Source of the DNA: Carex sylvatica | Lineage: Eukaryota; Streptophyta; Magnoliopsida; Poales; Cyperaceae | Assembly (NCBI GenBank): GCA_964058845.1 | Contig: CAXKVR010000317.1 | Coordinates: 1-55,283 of the forward strand | Direction: 5' to 3' | DNA: 55,283 nucleotides | Shown here: piece after piece, positions 22,833 to 32,299 of the stretch | How positions within the stretch are numbered: position 1 is the first letter of the stretch | Layout of the letters: every line of letters begins with the position of its first letter | The notes under the pieces: generated by a model | The model's database searches: none | The model's input: the letters and a program-made list of their open reading frames with translations, nothing else | Told to the model about the DNA's origin: nothing | Made by a program: the position numbers and the translations under genes

Positions 22833-22963
22833 AGTATAAAAATACATCATTAATGGCATTTTCACAATTTAGCAGTTTTATAGTGGCATTCTCACAATTT
22901 TAAAGTTTGTAGTGGCATTCTCACATTTCCAAGATTTTGTAATGGCATTCTCACAATTTTCCC
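22833..22963 (-). repeat. Internal third MULE terminal repeat
   Basis: Full 131-bp terminal repeat at the outer end of the right arm, in the same orientation as the true right terminus. The base after it starts the 107-bp direct repeat, not a 9-bp duplication. It provides a second right end: 12051-22963 could in principle be mobilised alone. If terminal repeats hold promoters, it also sits in position to transcribe the right arm leftward. Confidence 0.9.
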
Positions 22964-23070
22964 TAGTTATAATGGCATCAGCACCATACTGGTCAGGTGA
23001 ATTGCATTATTTACATCCTTTTCACACATGGATAAAGGATAATTGTTCATTTTAGTGTCTCTAAAAAAAA
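22964..23070 (+). repeat. 107-bp direct repeat, outer copy
   Basis: Second copy of 18124-18230. It continues at 23071 into the unique right-end sequence of the MULE, so this copy keeps the native downstream junction, while the inner copy keeps the native upstream junction. Confidence 0.88.
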
Positions 23071-24148
23071 AGGAAAACTTATTAAAAACTCACTAGAACA
23101 AATGGCAAACGGTACCACCATGGCTCCTCTCTTGAAACAGAATGCATACCAGCTGGTTTTTCTTCTGTTTTAACCTGCCGAATGAAAGTATTAGCTAAGT
23201 TGAGCATCAATTATCCAACTGAACTCAACAAGAGGCCTCTCTCTCTCTCTACCAGTGGGACAAGTAAAATACTTTGTAGTTTAATGGGGTACTGAGCAAT
23301 AATAAGTTAATAACCATCTTAATAATTGCACTTGATTCAACTTGTTTTTTTCTCGGTTTTTGAATCTGCTCCATTGTATTTGGGTTGATTATTTTAGGAA
23401 GCATCTGGATGATTTACTCGATCAAGTCAAACTGCAATCGAGATATATGAATTATGCTTAAAGCAGAAGAGTATAATCGGAGTTACAATGCATAGAGGTG
23501 GATAAATCAAATACTGGTACATGAAGGAGGAATTTTAGAGTCCAATCAAAGGTTGAGTCAGAGGTAAATGAAGTTTATTTACGGTGGAAATACATGAACC
23601 AATCTACATAAATTGAGTTAAAGAGTTTAATTTTGTTTTCTTTATTTGAAATATTTTCAGTTTTCTTTTACATTTTCTAAATCTGACTCAAATATCTGAG
23701 TCTCTTTTTCTTCAAGTTTGTAACAGGTTTATTTCGAAATATTAAATTATATTTGGGCAATCAACATGAGGGCAATCTATATTTTAACGGAACACTTAAT
23801 GTATCTGAACCACTTACCGGTAAAAATCTTATTTTCAGAATGGCGGAGATGGAGATGGAAGAAACGCGGGGAAACACGATCCTAGCTGCAATGTAGACAC
23901 GAATGGCGGAGAAACGCGTGGAGACACGAATTCTCAAATGGCGGAGATAGAAGAAACGCGGAGAAAGAAGGAGAAGGGGAGATTCAATTTTGGAGAAAAG
24001 AAGGAGAAGGGGAGATTCAATTTTGGAGAAAAGAAGAAGGGGAGATTCAATTTTGTGTCTCCAGGAGAAGGGGAGATTCAATGGAGGCTAGGTTTCCTGT
24101 TTATTCATTAAGGGTATTTTCGGAATTAATATATATATATTTTTTTTA
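23071..24148 (-). other. MULE right-end internal region
   Basis: No gene is recognised. The part at about 23820-24085 is GC-richer and contains four tandem units of about 33 bp with GGAGAAGGGGAGATTCAATT. On the minus strand this reads as a CT-rich leader and parallels the CTCCTCC region near the left end. It is the likely promoter-proximal leader of the original transposase transcript, about 1.5 kb from the ATG once the inserted duplication is discounted. Confidence 0.45.
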
Positions 24149-24276
24149 AGTATAAAAATACATCATTAATGGCATTTTCACAATTTAGCAGTTTTATAGT
24201 GGCATTCTCACAATTTTAAAGTTTGTAGTGGCATTCTCACATTTCCAAGATTTTGTAATGGCATTCTCACAATTTT

Positions 24277-24279
<3 letters not shown>
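24149..24279 (-). repeat. MULE right terminal inverted repeat
   Basis: Complement of 12051-12181 over 131 bp. It ends ...AATTTTCCC at 24279 and is followed by TATATATAT, matching the left flank. This identifies the true right end of the element. Confidence 0.92.

Positions 24280-24324
<45 letters not shown>
24280..24324. repeat. (AT)n microsatellite at MULE insertion site
   Basis: About 22 AT units directly abutting the element; a shorter AT run abuts the left end. MULEs often insert in AT-rich or promoter-proximal DNA. Repeat instability limits confidence in the target duplication. Confidence 0.85.
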
Positions 24325-24327
<3 letters not shown>

Positions 24328-24835
24328 TCCATTTCAACATCGGTCTCTCAATTGTTCTGCTATTCTTTCCTGTAAATGGGCTATTGTCTCTGGTACACTA
24401 AGCTGGGTTTGCAGAAAGATTGAGATTAAAAAAAAACAAATGGCCCTGGATCAATAACAATGCCTAAATTCTGCAAAGAAAAGCCCAAGAAAAAAAAAAA
24501 AGGCTTCATGGTCTTGGTCCAGGCCTCCACAAAATCATTAGTTATCAGTTAGTTGTACATTATTCCTTTGCTTTACAATTCAAGATGAATTGAAAGTTGA
24601 AATACAGAATCGGAAAATCTAATTTCTATTATATATGCTTGTCTCAAACAAATCAGGATCACGCATATAATTCAATATGCGCATGCTTTAAAACAGGCGG
24701 TCAACTTCACTAGCAAGTAGCAACAATACCAGTACATATCTTCTACTCATTAATTATTTTCTCAAATAAAAAACAAGCCACTAAATGCTAATTAATTTAC
24801 GGTAGATAATATAAACATTCCTCTGAGTCTCAGTA
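24325..24835. other. 3' flank of BAHD gene
   Basis: AT-rich, with no coding region. It should contain the 3' untranslated region of the minus-strand BAHD gene; no clear poly(A) signal was fixed. The MULE right end is about 560 bp beyond the stop codon. Confidence 0.4.
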
Positions 24836-26248
24836 TCAGTAATCAGAGACAAACCCCATGAATTCCTCATCTAACAGCAATGCTGCCATGGTTTCAGGAG
24901 CAAGACACATTTCTATATCAGCACTCCCATCACCTTCTCTACCGGGAAATGCCGACATCTTACCGTCAAATTTATTCGCCTTCCCGCTTCTGACTGCCAG
25001 TGGCTGGCCCCACCCTAAGTCGTTTCCTTCATACATTGGAAACCTAATTGAGCTGCCCATATTGATTACAGCCCCATCTGGATTGCCTAAGGGGAAACAC
25101 TTTGGTGCAGCCTCCCAATCTGCCACGACCTGTCTAATTGCCATGTCATTGTGAGCCTTCACACTAGCATTTAACAGCCCAGCCACCCACCTGAGATCCT
25201 TACCGGTGACTTCCTCCACTTTCGCCCTTGTCGGTGTGCTCTGAATTGCATTGCCAAAATAGTTTGGTGATACACGTGGTTCTATGCGGTGCCGACAATT
25301 TACTGCCATACGAAAGGTTGTTATGTAATCGCTTGGAAGCCACTGCCTCGCACGTGTAACTGCTTGCCAGATGAGAGCACACAAAGATTGGAATGAGGAG
25401 ATTTCACTTCCTTTTGTGTTGATTTTCATATCATGTATTTGTTTCCCCCAAATCTCGGCCTCATGACCTGATACCAGAGCGAGCTTCTGGTTGTTTTGCC
25501 CGCGATTGGCCTTTGATTTGAGCCGCCGCATGGCATCGGGACTGAAATGGAATATCCTTTCTCGAACTGGTGCATCAACTGGAAAAGTGACCTCTGGCCC
25601 TGCACTGGTGGCAAAACAAAGCACTGCCTTGGAATTTCCAAAGTAGTTGCGGCGAAAATCAGGAGGATTGGGGAACCCGCCACGGCAAAGCTCAGCCCAG
25701 GTATTGAAGAAATGCCAAAAGGAAGTGCCATCGATCACTGCATGACTTACAGCACAACCAATGAAGACAGCACCATCACCGAGCTCTGTAAACTGGAATG
25801 CGGCCAGCGGACGAAAATGACCCTGGTAGCTGATCGTGCGGTCCATAGGGAACAAATTGTTGATCGGTTTGGGCGTGTCAGACGAAGGCGGCAGGAGAGA
25901 CGAGAAGGAGAGATTCGGGGCAGTTGCATGGTAGAAATCTACACCAGCATCATTGCAAGAGATAAAGATGCGGTCATCAGGATACGTAGTGAACCGACCG
26001 GCAAAGGCCGGGATGATGGTCAGTGCTCGGGAAAGAGAGGAAACCAAGAGGGATAACAAAGAGGGAATTGGGATGTTGGGCTTGGGGTAAAAGAGACCCT
26101 TTTGGATATAGTGGCAGGAGAGCATGGGTAGGTCAGAAACAGAGAGCTTGAGGTCAGCCATGGTGGATGGGGAATCGGGCAAAACTGTACGCTTGGAAAG
26201 AATTGTTACTGAAGAGGAGTCAATTGGAAAGGCAAACTCAGGAGCCAT
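24836..26248 (-). CDS. BAHD-family acyl-CoA acyltransferase
   Basis: Single-exon gene of 470 residues, within the usual family range. Enzymes of this family transfer an acyl group from a CoA thioester to an alcohol or amine in specialised metabolism, usually in the cytosol. The catalytic HxxxD motif is H169-A-V-I-D173. The structural DFGWG motif appears as D410-L-G-W-G414, with leucine replacing phenylalanine. YFGNA at 330-334 is the conserved loop before it. The start shows the usual N-terminal strand (VTILSKRTVLPD) followed by LSVSDLPMLSCHYIQKGLFY. It most resembles the group annotated as uncharacterised acetyltransferase At3g50280-like, which also contains Arabidopsis EPS1. The histidine is kept here, so ordinary transferase chemistry is expected. 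The substrate cannot be told. The start is the first ATG after a TATA box, and the frame has no defect. Confidence 0.93.
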   Translation of the reverse strand: MAPEFAFPIDSSSVTILSKRTVLPDSPSTMADLKLSVSDLPMLSCHYIQKGLFYPKPNIPIPSLLSLLVSSLSRALTIIPAFAGRFTTYPDDRIFISCNDAGVDFYHATAPNLSFSSLLPPSSDTPKPINNLFPMDRTISYQGHFRPLAAFQFTELGDGAVFIGCAVSHAVIDGTSFWHFFNTWAELCRGGFPNPPDFRRNYFGNSKAVLCFATSAGPEVTFPVDAPVRERIFHFSPDAMRRLKSKANRGQNNQKLALVSGHEAEIWGKQIHDMKINTKGSEISSFQSLCALIWQAVTRARQWLPSDYITTFRMAVNCRHRIEPRVSPNYFGNAIQSTPTRAKVEEVTGKDLRWVAGLLNASVKAHNDMAIRQVVADWEAAPKCFPLGNPDGAVINMGSSIRFPMYEGNDLGWGQPLAVRSGKANKFDGKMSAFPGREGDGSADIEMCLAPETMAALLLDEEFMGFVSDY

Positions 26249-26329
26249 CTTTTTTTTGGATAAGTTAATTTTGTTACTACTGTCTGTGTGTGTGGTCGTG
26301 TGCTGTGAGGAAAGGAAGGCAGAGAGAGA

Positions 26330-26337
26330 TATTTATA
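26330..26337 (-). promoter_or_regulatory. TATA box of BAHD gene
   Basis: TATAAATA on the minus strand, 82 bp upstream of the ATG, inside a short leader with GA and GT/CA tracts. The spacing implies transcription starting near 26300 and a 5' leader of about 50 nt. Confidence 0.65.
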
Positions 26338-26389
26338 GGCAGGAGGAGGTGCCGATTCATGCACCGAAAGAAGAGCCACTAATGGGTTG

Positions 26390-27695
26390 ACAATTGACAA
26401 CCGGTCCGATTGATTATTAAGTAAACTAAATATAACAAGGTCAACATTGTTTGTGACACCCACCACTTTGCTCCTTGCCTTCAGGAGTAACTGCTATGTA
26501 TTCTGGATGCCATTTGCCACGAGTGCTCGGCCAGCACGGCAGCACACAAATATTTTAGTCAAAACAGAACCAGTGATCCAGATTTAATCAGACCTGACCT
26601 GACCAATGCATGATTGAATTAAGGTTTACAATGTTAAAGGAATAAAACACAATACATACCTGAAACATTACTTTATTAATCATTAGGTAAAAATAGTTTT
26701 GTGTTGTTGTTTGCTTATATTGGTAGGTATGTATAGAATATATTTTAAATGGTTTGGAAAGAATGTTTTGTAGCTTGCATGTTGTTATCTTAAATCTAAA
26801 GACAATCTTCTACCATAATTAAAATATCATTTGAATATAGTCATAATGTATATTTAAATCTACTTTGAACCTTTTATAAGCTGACTTTTGAGAAAACAAA
26901 AATATATATATATATATATTATATTATATTAAGTGAATTAGAAATCCCTTGGTGGATAGCAATTATTAATTTGTCAACGATGATGGTGATAATGAATGAA
27001 TGAATGAATGAAAGAATGAATGAATGAATTAATTATGACATAAATAAAGAAATATGATAGGGAAATTAGTGGTTTCTCACAGTGCCAGCCTATGGCAATT
27101 GCCATAAAAAGAGCACAGGTGTGCTTCGTTTTGATGGAGAGCAGCATGACGTGCCTCCTTTGTCGAGTGCCACGCTTCTCTATCTCTTCTGACAAATTAA
27201 GAGTCATAACGCCCAGAGATATCTCAAGCTTGCAACGGCTCAATAAAGTGTCATGATTCCCACGCAACATTAATAAATAATTAGTTTGGTACATTTCTTC
27301 CAAAATAATTCTTTATAAAAAATATATATCAATGGTTGTGGTATACTGGTATTACTGGTATATATATATCAATCTCATATATGGAATCAATGATTCGTTT
27401 TAAATGAATCAAATTAATGGTTGACCTAAATCTTAGTTATATATATGGTTGCTATATATAATTTCCTTAATTGTTGGTCAATTTTATAAGGAGATTGGAG
27501 ATTAGTAAGCTATTTAATTAATTAGAAAGTCAAAGGTCAGTGTGCATGTTTACCAACAAAACCGAACTCATCATGTATACGATTCATGAACCCACCTCCC
27601 ATGTCAGTGTACAGTTAATCCAGCTGGACACCCTGTCAAGTGCCAACTGTGCATAGCCGCCCAATCTCATCCTGATTTATTTCCAAATATATATA
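26390..27695. other. BAHD upstream and intergenic DNA
   Basis: No further gene is recognised. It holds a short (AT)n run near 26908 and an (AATG)n microsatellite at about 26992-27029. Upstream control elements of the BAHD gene probably lie in the first few hundred bases. Confidence 0.45.
26992..27029. repeat. (AATG)n microsatellite
   Basis: About nine tetranucleotide units with one AAAG interruption. Confidence 0.85.
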
Positions 27696-27703
27696 AATGA
27701 ATC

Positions 27704-28269
27704 TAGGGGGTGTCAATGGCACCCTTTTATCCGTTTATCTGACCCGTATCGTATTCGATAAGACAGATATATGTAAGACTATTTTTTGTAAATTTATCGG
27801 GTATGGATACGAGTAAAGACTTTTTTTCGTTATCTAAATGACTAAGAATACGAATAAAAACTATTCCGTACACATTACCTGATCGAGTGATTATAAAAAT
27901 AAATTATATATATTATATATTTTAATGAGCAATGAATATTATTTTTTCAACTATTTTTAATAGTTATGTTATGCTTAATTAACTATTAAAACACGCAAAT
28001 AAATTTCGGCAAATTCAAAAAAGTTTAGACCTTTAAAACACGTATATATATTTGTAAAATGAATGTGTTTTAATGTATTATTTAGTAAATAAAAAAAATT
28101 ATAATAGCATTACCCGTTATTTACTCACTACCGTTTTGATATCCCACAATCACAACTGGTAAGGATAAGATAGGGGTAAAGTAATTTGTAGCGGATAAAG
28201 ATAATTTGTAACGGGTATGGATATAAAAATATTTTCACCCGACCTTAACCGTACCTGTTGACACCCCTA
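27704..28269. mobile_element. hAT MITE, 566 bp, perfect 8-bp TSD
   Basis: The termini are TAGGGGGTGTCAATGG and a diverged complement ending TTGACACCCCTA. The octamer AATGAATC is duplicated at 27696-27703 and 28270-28277. Internal ACCCGTATC/GGGTATGG motifs pair near the ends. It is AT-rich and non-coding inside. It belongs to the TAGGGGTG group that also includes 32979-33312 and, more distantly, 52548-52840. Confidence 0.88.
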
Positions 28270-28277
28270 AATGAATC

Positions 28278-30060
28278 CCTCCTAATATTTTTTTTTTCCT
28301 TTTTTTTGCGGTTTAATTAGTGTTTTGTAATATGAATAAATGTATAGGACAAGATTAATTCATCCAAATAGTTTATGAGTTGATCATAAAAATTGTCAGA
28401 TTAGTTTTAACTCTTAATTCTGATCTACTCACAAATTAAGAATTTGGATTTCAAATTTATAAATTTTGTAGCTTTTTTTTTTTAAATCAAGAGATATAAA
28501 CACCAAAATAAGTATTTATTTTTCATTCATTCTCCCTCTTTTTATCTTTGTTTCCCTTTTTTTAGAAAGCTTTTTTCAATCTCTTGATCATACGTCAAAA
28601 AAAAAAAATCACGAAAACTTATTATAAATCTAGTAATTAAATGCACAACTCGTAAAGTTAACATTTAATAATTAGAATTCGTCATTTGAAATTAATTCAG
28701 TATATTTTTACATTAAATTCACAAATTTTCGTAGAGTGTTTTAAACTCACCTAAATTTTAGCACATTACCATAACTACAAAAAAAAAAAAAAAAATCTAA
28801 AATTCAATTTAAGCTCCCTACTTATCTAACTTATTAGAGATTCAGTCTAAATAATTAATTATATTAGGAGAATGAGCTGGAAAATAAGTATTTTATTTTG
28901 CAGTCCAATTATCACATTTAGTTTATGATACGCCGCCCTCATTCCAATTTGGACTAAAATATTATTAATTGTCCTGCAATTGTTTCTTAATTAAGGAAAA
29001 TTAATTACCCCACTCGTGAGGGCTAATTAAGAAATAAATGAAACATTACAGCTACCTCAATTTGCATTGGGTTCTGAAATATATACATTAAATAAGTAAG
29101 AAAAAAGGGTCGGTTGTATTATTTATTATATATTATATACTTTTCTTCTGCTGCGCCAACAGGCAGTCATTAGTTGGCAAGCTCAGATCCCAGTAAGTAA
29201 TAGCCTAGTACCATGTTGTAAATTAATTATTAATTAAATAATTAAGTCAAAGACGATTCTTTTGTCTCAAACATGCCATATAATCATATAATTAAAGAAT
29301 GAATTATTACCTAAGCTTTCTCATATCATATGTAGTAACATAACATGAATTTAATTCACTAGCTCCAAAGTTGTGAAGGTGGGCTGAATTTATATGGGTC
29401 GGTGATGCAACTTGGTTCTTCTCTCTCTTATCTTTCCATGCATGCATGAAACCCATAACCATTATACATTACATGTTTTGTCTTCCCTAATTGAAACAAA
29501 ATAAATTAATTAGGTTTCTTTGAAAAAACTTAATTAGGGGAAGAAAAAAGAGGAATAAATTAAAATAATATTTTCTGTACTATTTTGCTATCATAATTGT
29601 TTAAAAAAAAAAAAAAACTAAAGTCAAAGTATGTCCACAATTTTATAGTAATGGATAAGAATTGGACTTTCGGTCTTTTTGTTTTCTGTCGCGTTATTAA
29701 TTTTTTTTTTTAATAAAGTGTAAATATCATCAGTTTCATTGCGAAGCTCAAATGTTCATAAAGAAGCAGAAAAATACAATTTCTGAGATAGCATACTACA
29801 CAAAATATCTAAATAGAGATTAAGGAGATTAAGAACAGTAAACCTAAGTAAACTACATAATAGATCTACAAAAGGGTAATAATAGACGAAACACATAGTC
29901 AAGAACTGCTGCGTACTTTAAAAAATAATTCTTCATGGAATTTTGAATAATTTGATAGATTACAATGAATAAATTGCTAATATTGTTTTTCAATCAATTT
30001 CCAGTATAAAAAATACATTATATATATATAGCTTTGATTACATAGTAAATTGTTCTAATT
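28278..30060. other. Intergenic DNA, no gene seen
   Basis: Strongly AT-rich with several oligo-A/T tracts (for example about 28779, 29610 and 29700). No coding stretch, defined repeat boundary or RNA gene is recognised. Confidence 0.5.
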
Positions 30061-30069
30061 ACAAACTAA

Positions 30070-30396
30070 TCATGTGTAATTTAAAGAAAAAAGTATCTTC
30101 AGCTCTCTAACAGCGAATTCAGATCCTCTCCGGTAATGTAAAAGGGAATCATTTACAATTACTGGCTTTGGATTGTTCCTTTTAACTTGGCCCCCAATAA
30201 TACTGCCTCCTGTGCTAGCTCGAATCTCAAAGCAGTTGGAAGTTAATCTCAAACCGTAAAGTGAAGAGAAAATTGGAGAGGATACTTGTCCCTCTAACGG
30301 CTTCGTAACTAATACAGTTGCTCCCATCCTCCTCGCCTCCAGTTCGAAATCATCGTTCCCACCAGTTGGCCTCAATCCTATGCTATCAAGTCTCAA
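30070..30396 (-). other. Unrecognised open frame of about 108 codons
   Basis: An open stretch with mixed, coding-like composition (contains FELEARRMGATVLVTKPLEG and LLHYRRGSEFAVRELKIL). A TAA lies directly before it in frame and the first ATG is internal (30327), so a start would need splicing from an upstream exon; a possible AG acceptor lies near 30383. A (GA)n tract, common in plant leaders, lies upstream at about 30418-30436. I do not recognise the family. It may be a diverged gene fragment or chance. Confidence 0.25.
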
Positions 30397-30417
30397 TTAG
30401 ACAATATCGTCTCTTCG

Positions 30418-30436
30418 CTCTCTCTCTCTCTCTCTC
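30418..30436. repeat. (CT)n tract
   Basis: Pure CT dinucleotide run next to the unrecognised frame. Confidence 0.8.
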
Positions 30437-30822
30437 CAGTCTCTCCTTCTCTTCAGTTAACATGACAGACATGTCCCCACTTGTCAGGGACTTATCTTCC
30501 TCTTATCACATCTGCAGACCTGCTTGGACCAAGTCAAATTAATGGCCTGTAATACCTACTCCGCAATTAAACTCCTAATTGTGCTTTCCATGCCACCTAT
30601 TGAAATTGCCTATAACATACTATAAAACTTTAGAGGGGTTAATTATCTTATTTAATTTTGTCTTTGTCATGGCCCGACTAGATCAATAAAATATTTATAT
30701 ATATTATAAATATTTTTGACTTGGTATTCTAGTCTTCACCAGGTTCACCTCAATGGTCTTTAAAAGACATATGAGATGGATGTGATTGCTTTCAAATAGT
30801 ACTGTCCTACCCTCACCACATA

Positions 30823-31033
30823 GGAATGAAATCTGCTGCGATTCGAATTGGATGAACAGTACTTTGAAATTTCTGCTTTTTTAAATCTAACCGTTCAAAT
30901 TTTTTTATGTATGCATCTTCAAACAGCTAGTTTTTATGTGCACGCATCTCAAAATAAATTAATAGTTAGATTTAAAAAAATAAGAATTTCATGGTACTGT
31001 TTATTCAATTCGGATCGCAGCAGATTTGTTTCC
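30823..31033. mobile_element. MULE-type MITE, 211 bp
   Basis: Termini GGAATGAAATCTGCTG and CAGCAGATTTGTTTCC lie within inverted arms of about 45 bp plus internal complementary stretches. Flanks CACCACATA (30814-30822) and CACCACACA (31034-31042) match at 8 of 9. The same terminus is seen at 43507-44653 and at 55-72. Confidence 0.75.
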
Positions 31034-31075
31034 CACCACACAAACACTGAGAAAAAGAAAGAGATGATCTCAACG

Positions 31076-32235
31076 GACATGTGAATAACGATAGTAGTAA
31101 TGCTGTTATATAGCTAGCTATTAGGGGTGTCAATGGGTTTAGAAGCATATTCATACTCTACTCAATTAATTTCAATTAAATTGTTTTTTTTATATAGCAA
31201 TAAAAATTCAAAAACACGAATATATTTTCGAACAAATTCAATTATTTAACTAAATAACTAGATGTACAAATTAAAATAATGTGTTTAACATTTTTCTTAT
31301 AGTAAAAAAAATATACTAATTATAAAAGTACATCATTAATTATTGTTCAAAATTATCATATAATTATCTTATATAATTATCATATAAGATAATGGATACA
31401 AAATACTCTTTATCCATATATATCCTTATCCGTTTAATAATAAAATATGCAAAATTCCAATTGGCTCATGGAAATAACGATAGTAGTGCTTTTAGCGATC
31501 TAGATGCAGAATTCCATTAGGTTCATGTGAATAACGATAGTAGTGCTGTTAGCTATTAGGGGTGTCAATGCAATGCATGGGTATAGAAGCATATTCATAT
31601 ATACTCTACCCAATTAATTTTAATTAAATTGTTTTTTTTTTCATAAAGCAATAAAAAAAATTAAAAATACAAATATTTCTTCAGACAATTCAATTATTTA
31701 ACTAAATAATATTAAGATATACAAATTAAAGTAATTAATGTTTTCAATATTTCTTTTAGCTTATAGTAAAAAAAATATAAACTAAAATATAAAAATACAT
31801 CACTAATTATTGTTCAAATATTATCACATAATTATCTTATATATATATAATTATCATATAGCATAACAAATATAAAATATTCTTTTTTTTTTATGATTGG
31901 CTGCAAATATCGTCAACTAATATATTGATAAAAAAAAAAAAGTTTATTTACAAACTAAAATTCTAAATACATGTTCTCTCTCACTGCCTATACATCGGAG
32001 AACACATAACGACACTGCATTTAATTAACCATTCATGATTAGATGATCTCTCTTTCTAGCTAACTGTATCTCAATTTCTAGTGTCGTATCTGTCATAAAA
32101 TATTCTTTACCCATATCTAATATGCAAAAATTCCAATTGGCTGATGGGAATAACGATAGTATTGCACCTAGCTAGCTACCTAGCAATCTAATATGCCGAA
32201 TTCCAATTGGTTCATGTGAATAACGATAGTAGTGA
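31076..32235 (+). repeat. Tandem duplication of an hAT-derived segment
   Basis: A unit of about 430 bp carrying TAGGGGTGTCAATG then AGAAGCATATTCATA, and ending in GAATAACGATAGTAGTG, occurs at about 31076-31510 and 31511-32200, with a partial third end at 32200-32235. The second unit is longer because it contains the insertion at 31883-32094. Only one hAT-type terminus per unit is seen, so the source element was already incomplete. Confidence 0.7.
31883..32094 (-). mobile_element. Truncated LINE/SINE-like retroposon, 11-bp TSD
   Basis: Present in the second tandem unit and absent at the matching place in the first. Starts with a T run (A tail on the minus strand), and ATAAAATATTC is duplicated at 31872-31882 and 32095-32105. 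The 212-bp body has no recognisable coding and could be a 5'-truncated LINE 3' end. Confidence 0.65.
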
Positions 32236-32299
32236 ACTATCGTGCTTCGGGCAGGTTCGACGAACACTAATTTTGACTCGATAATAGCGTTGATTAGTC

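Larger units (their letters stand above)
18232..22963 (-). repeat. Right arm of 4,732-bp inverted repeat
   Basis: Inverted copy of 12051-16782, inserted between the transposase start and the true right terminus. Its outer end (22963) is the exact terminal base of a MULE terminal repeat; its inner end is an arbitrary point within the transposase. It therefore duplicates the terminal repeat, the captured CDC27, NHX and PPR pieces, the GRF gene, the minisatellite and the last 405 codons of the transposase. Confidence 0.93.
12051..24279 (-). mobile_element. Composite MULE with internal inverted duplication
   Basis: A Mutator-like element bounded by 131-bp terminal inverted repeats that begin GGGAAAATTGTGAGAATGCC. 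The flanks 12042-12050 and 24280-24288 are both TATATATAT, fitting the usual 9-bp MULE target duplication, although the site is an AT microsatellite and so is weak evidence alone. It contains a MURA-like transposase (minus), a convergent GRF zinc-finger gene (plus), captured host exons and an inverted duplication of its left 4.7 kb. Removing 18231-22963 and one copy of the 107-bp repeat leaves about 7,389 bp, an ordinary autonomous MULE size. The transposase is intact, so the element may be, or until recently was, autonomous. The insert separates the transposase from the right terminus, where MuDR-type promoters lie. Confidence 0.92.

Noticed and set aside
12051..22963. Palindrome as a pure assembly artefact
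   Set aside because: The arms differ at 13723/21291, the right arm has a unique inner junction, and a 107-bp duplication flanks it. Read-level confirmation is still the decisive test.
24858..26056. Plus-strand and other-frame open stretches inside the BAHD gene
   Set aside because: The BAHD frame has family motifs and full length; the others have no domain.
24836..26248. Naming the BAHD gene EPS1
   Set aside because: EPS1 is, as I recall, a Brassicaceae-specific enzyme with an altered catalytic motif; this protein keeps the histidine and its substrate is unknown.
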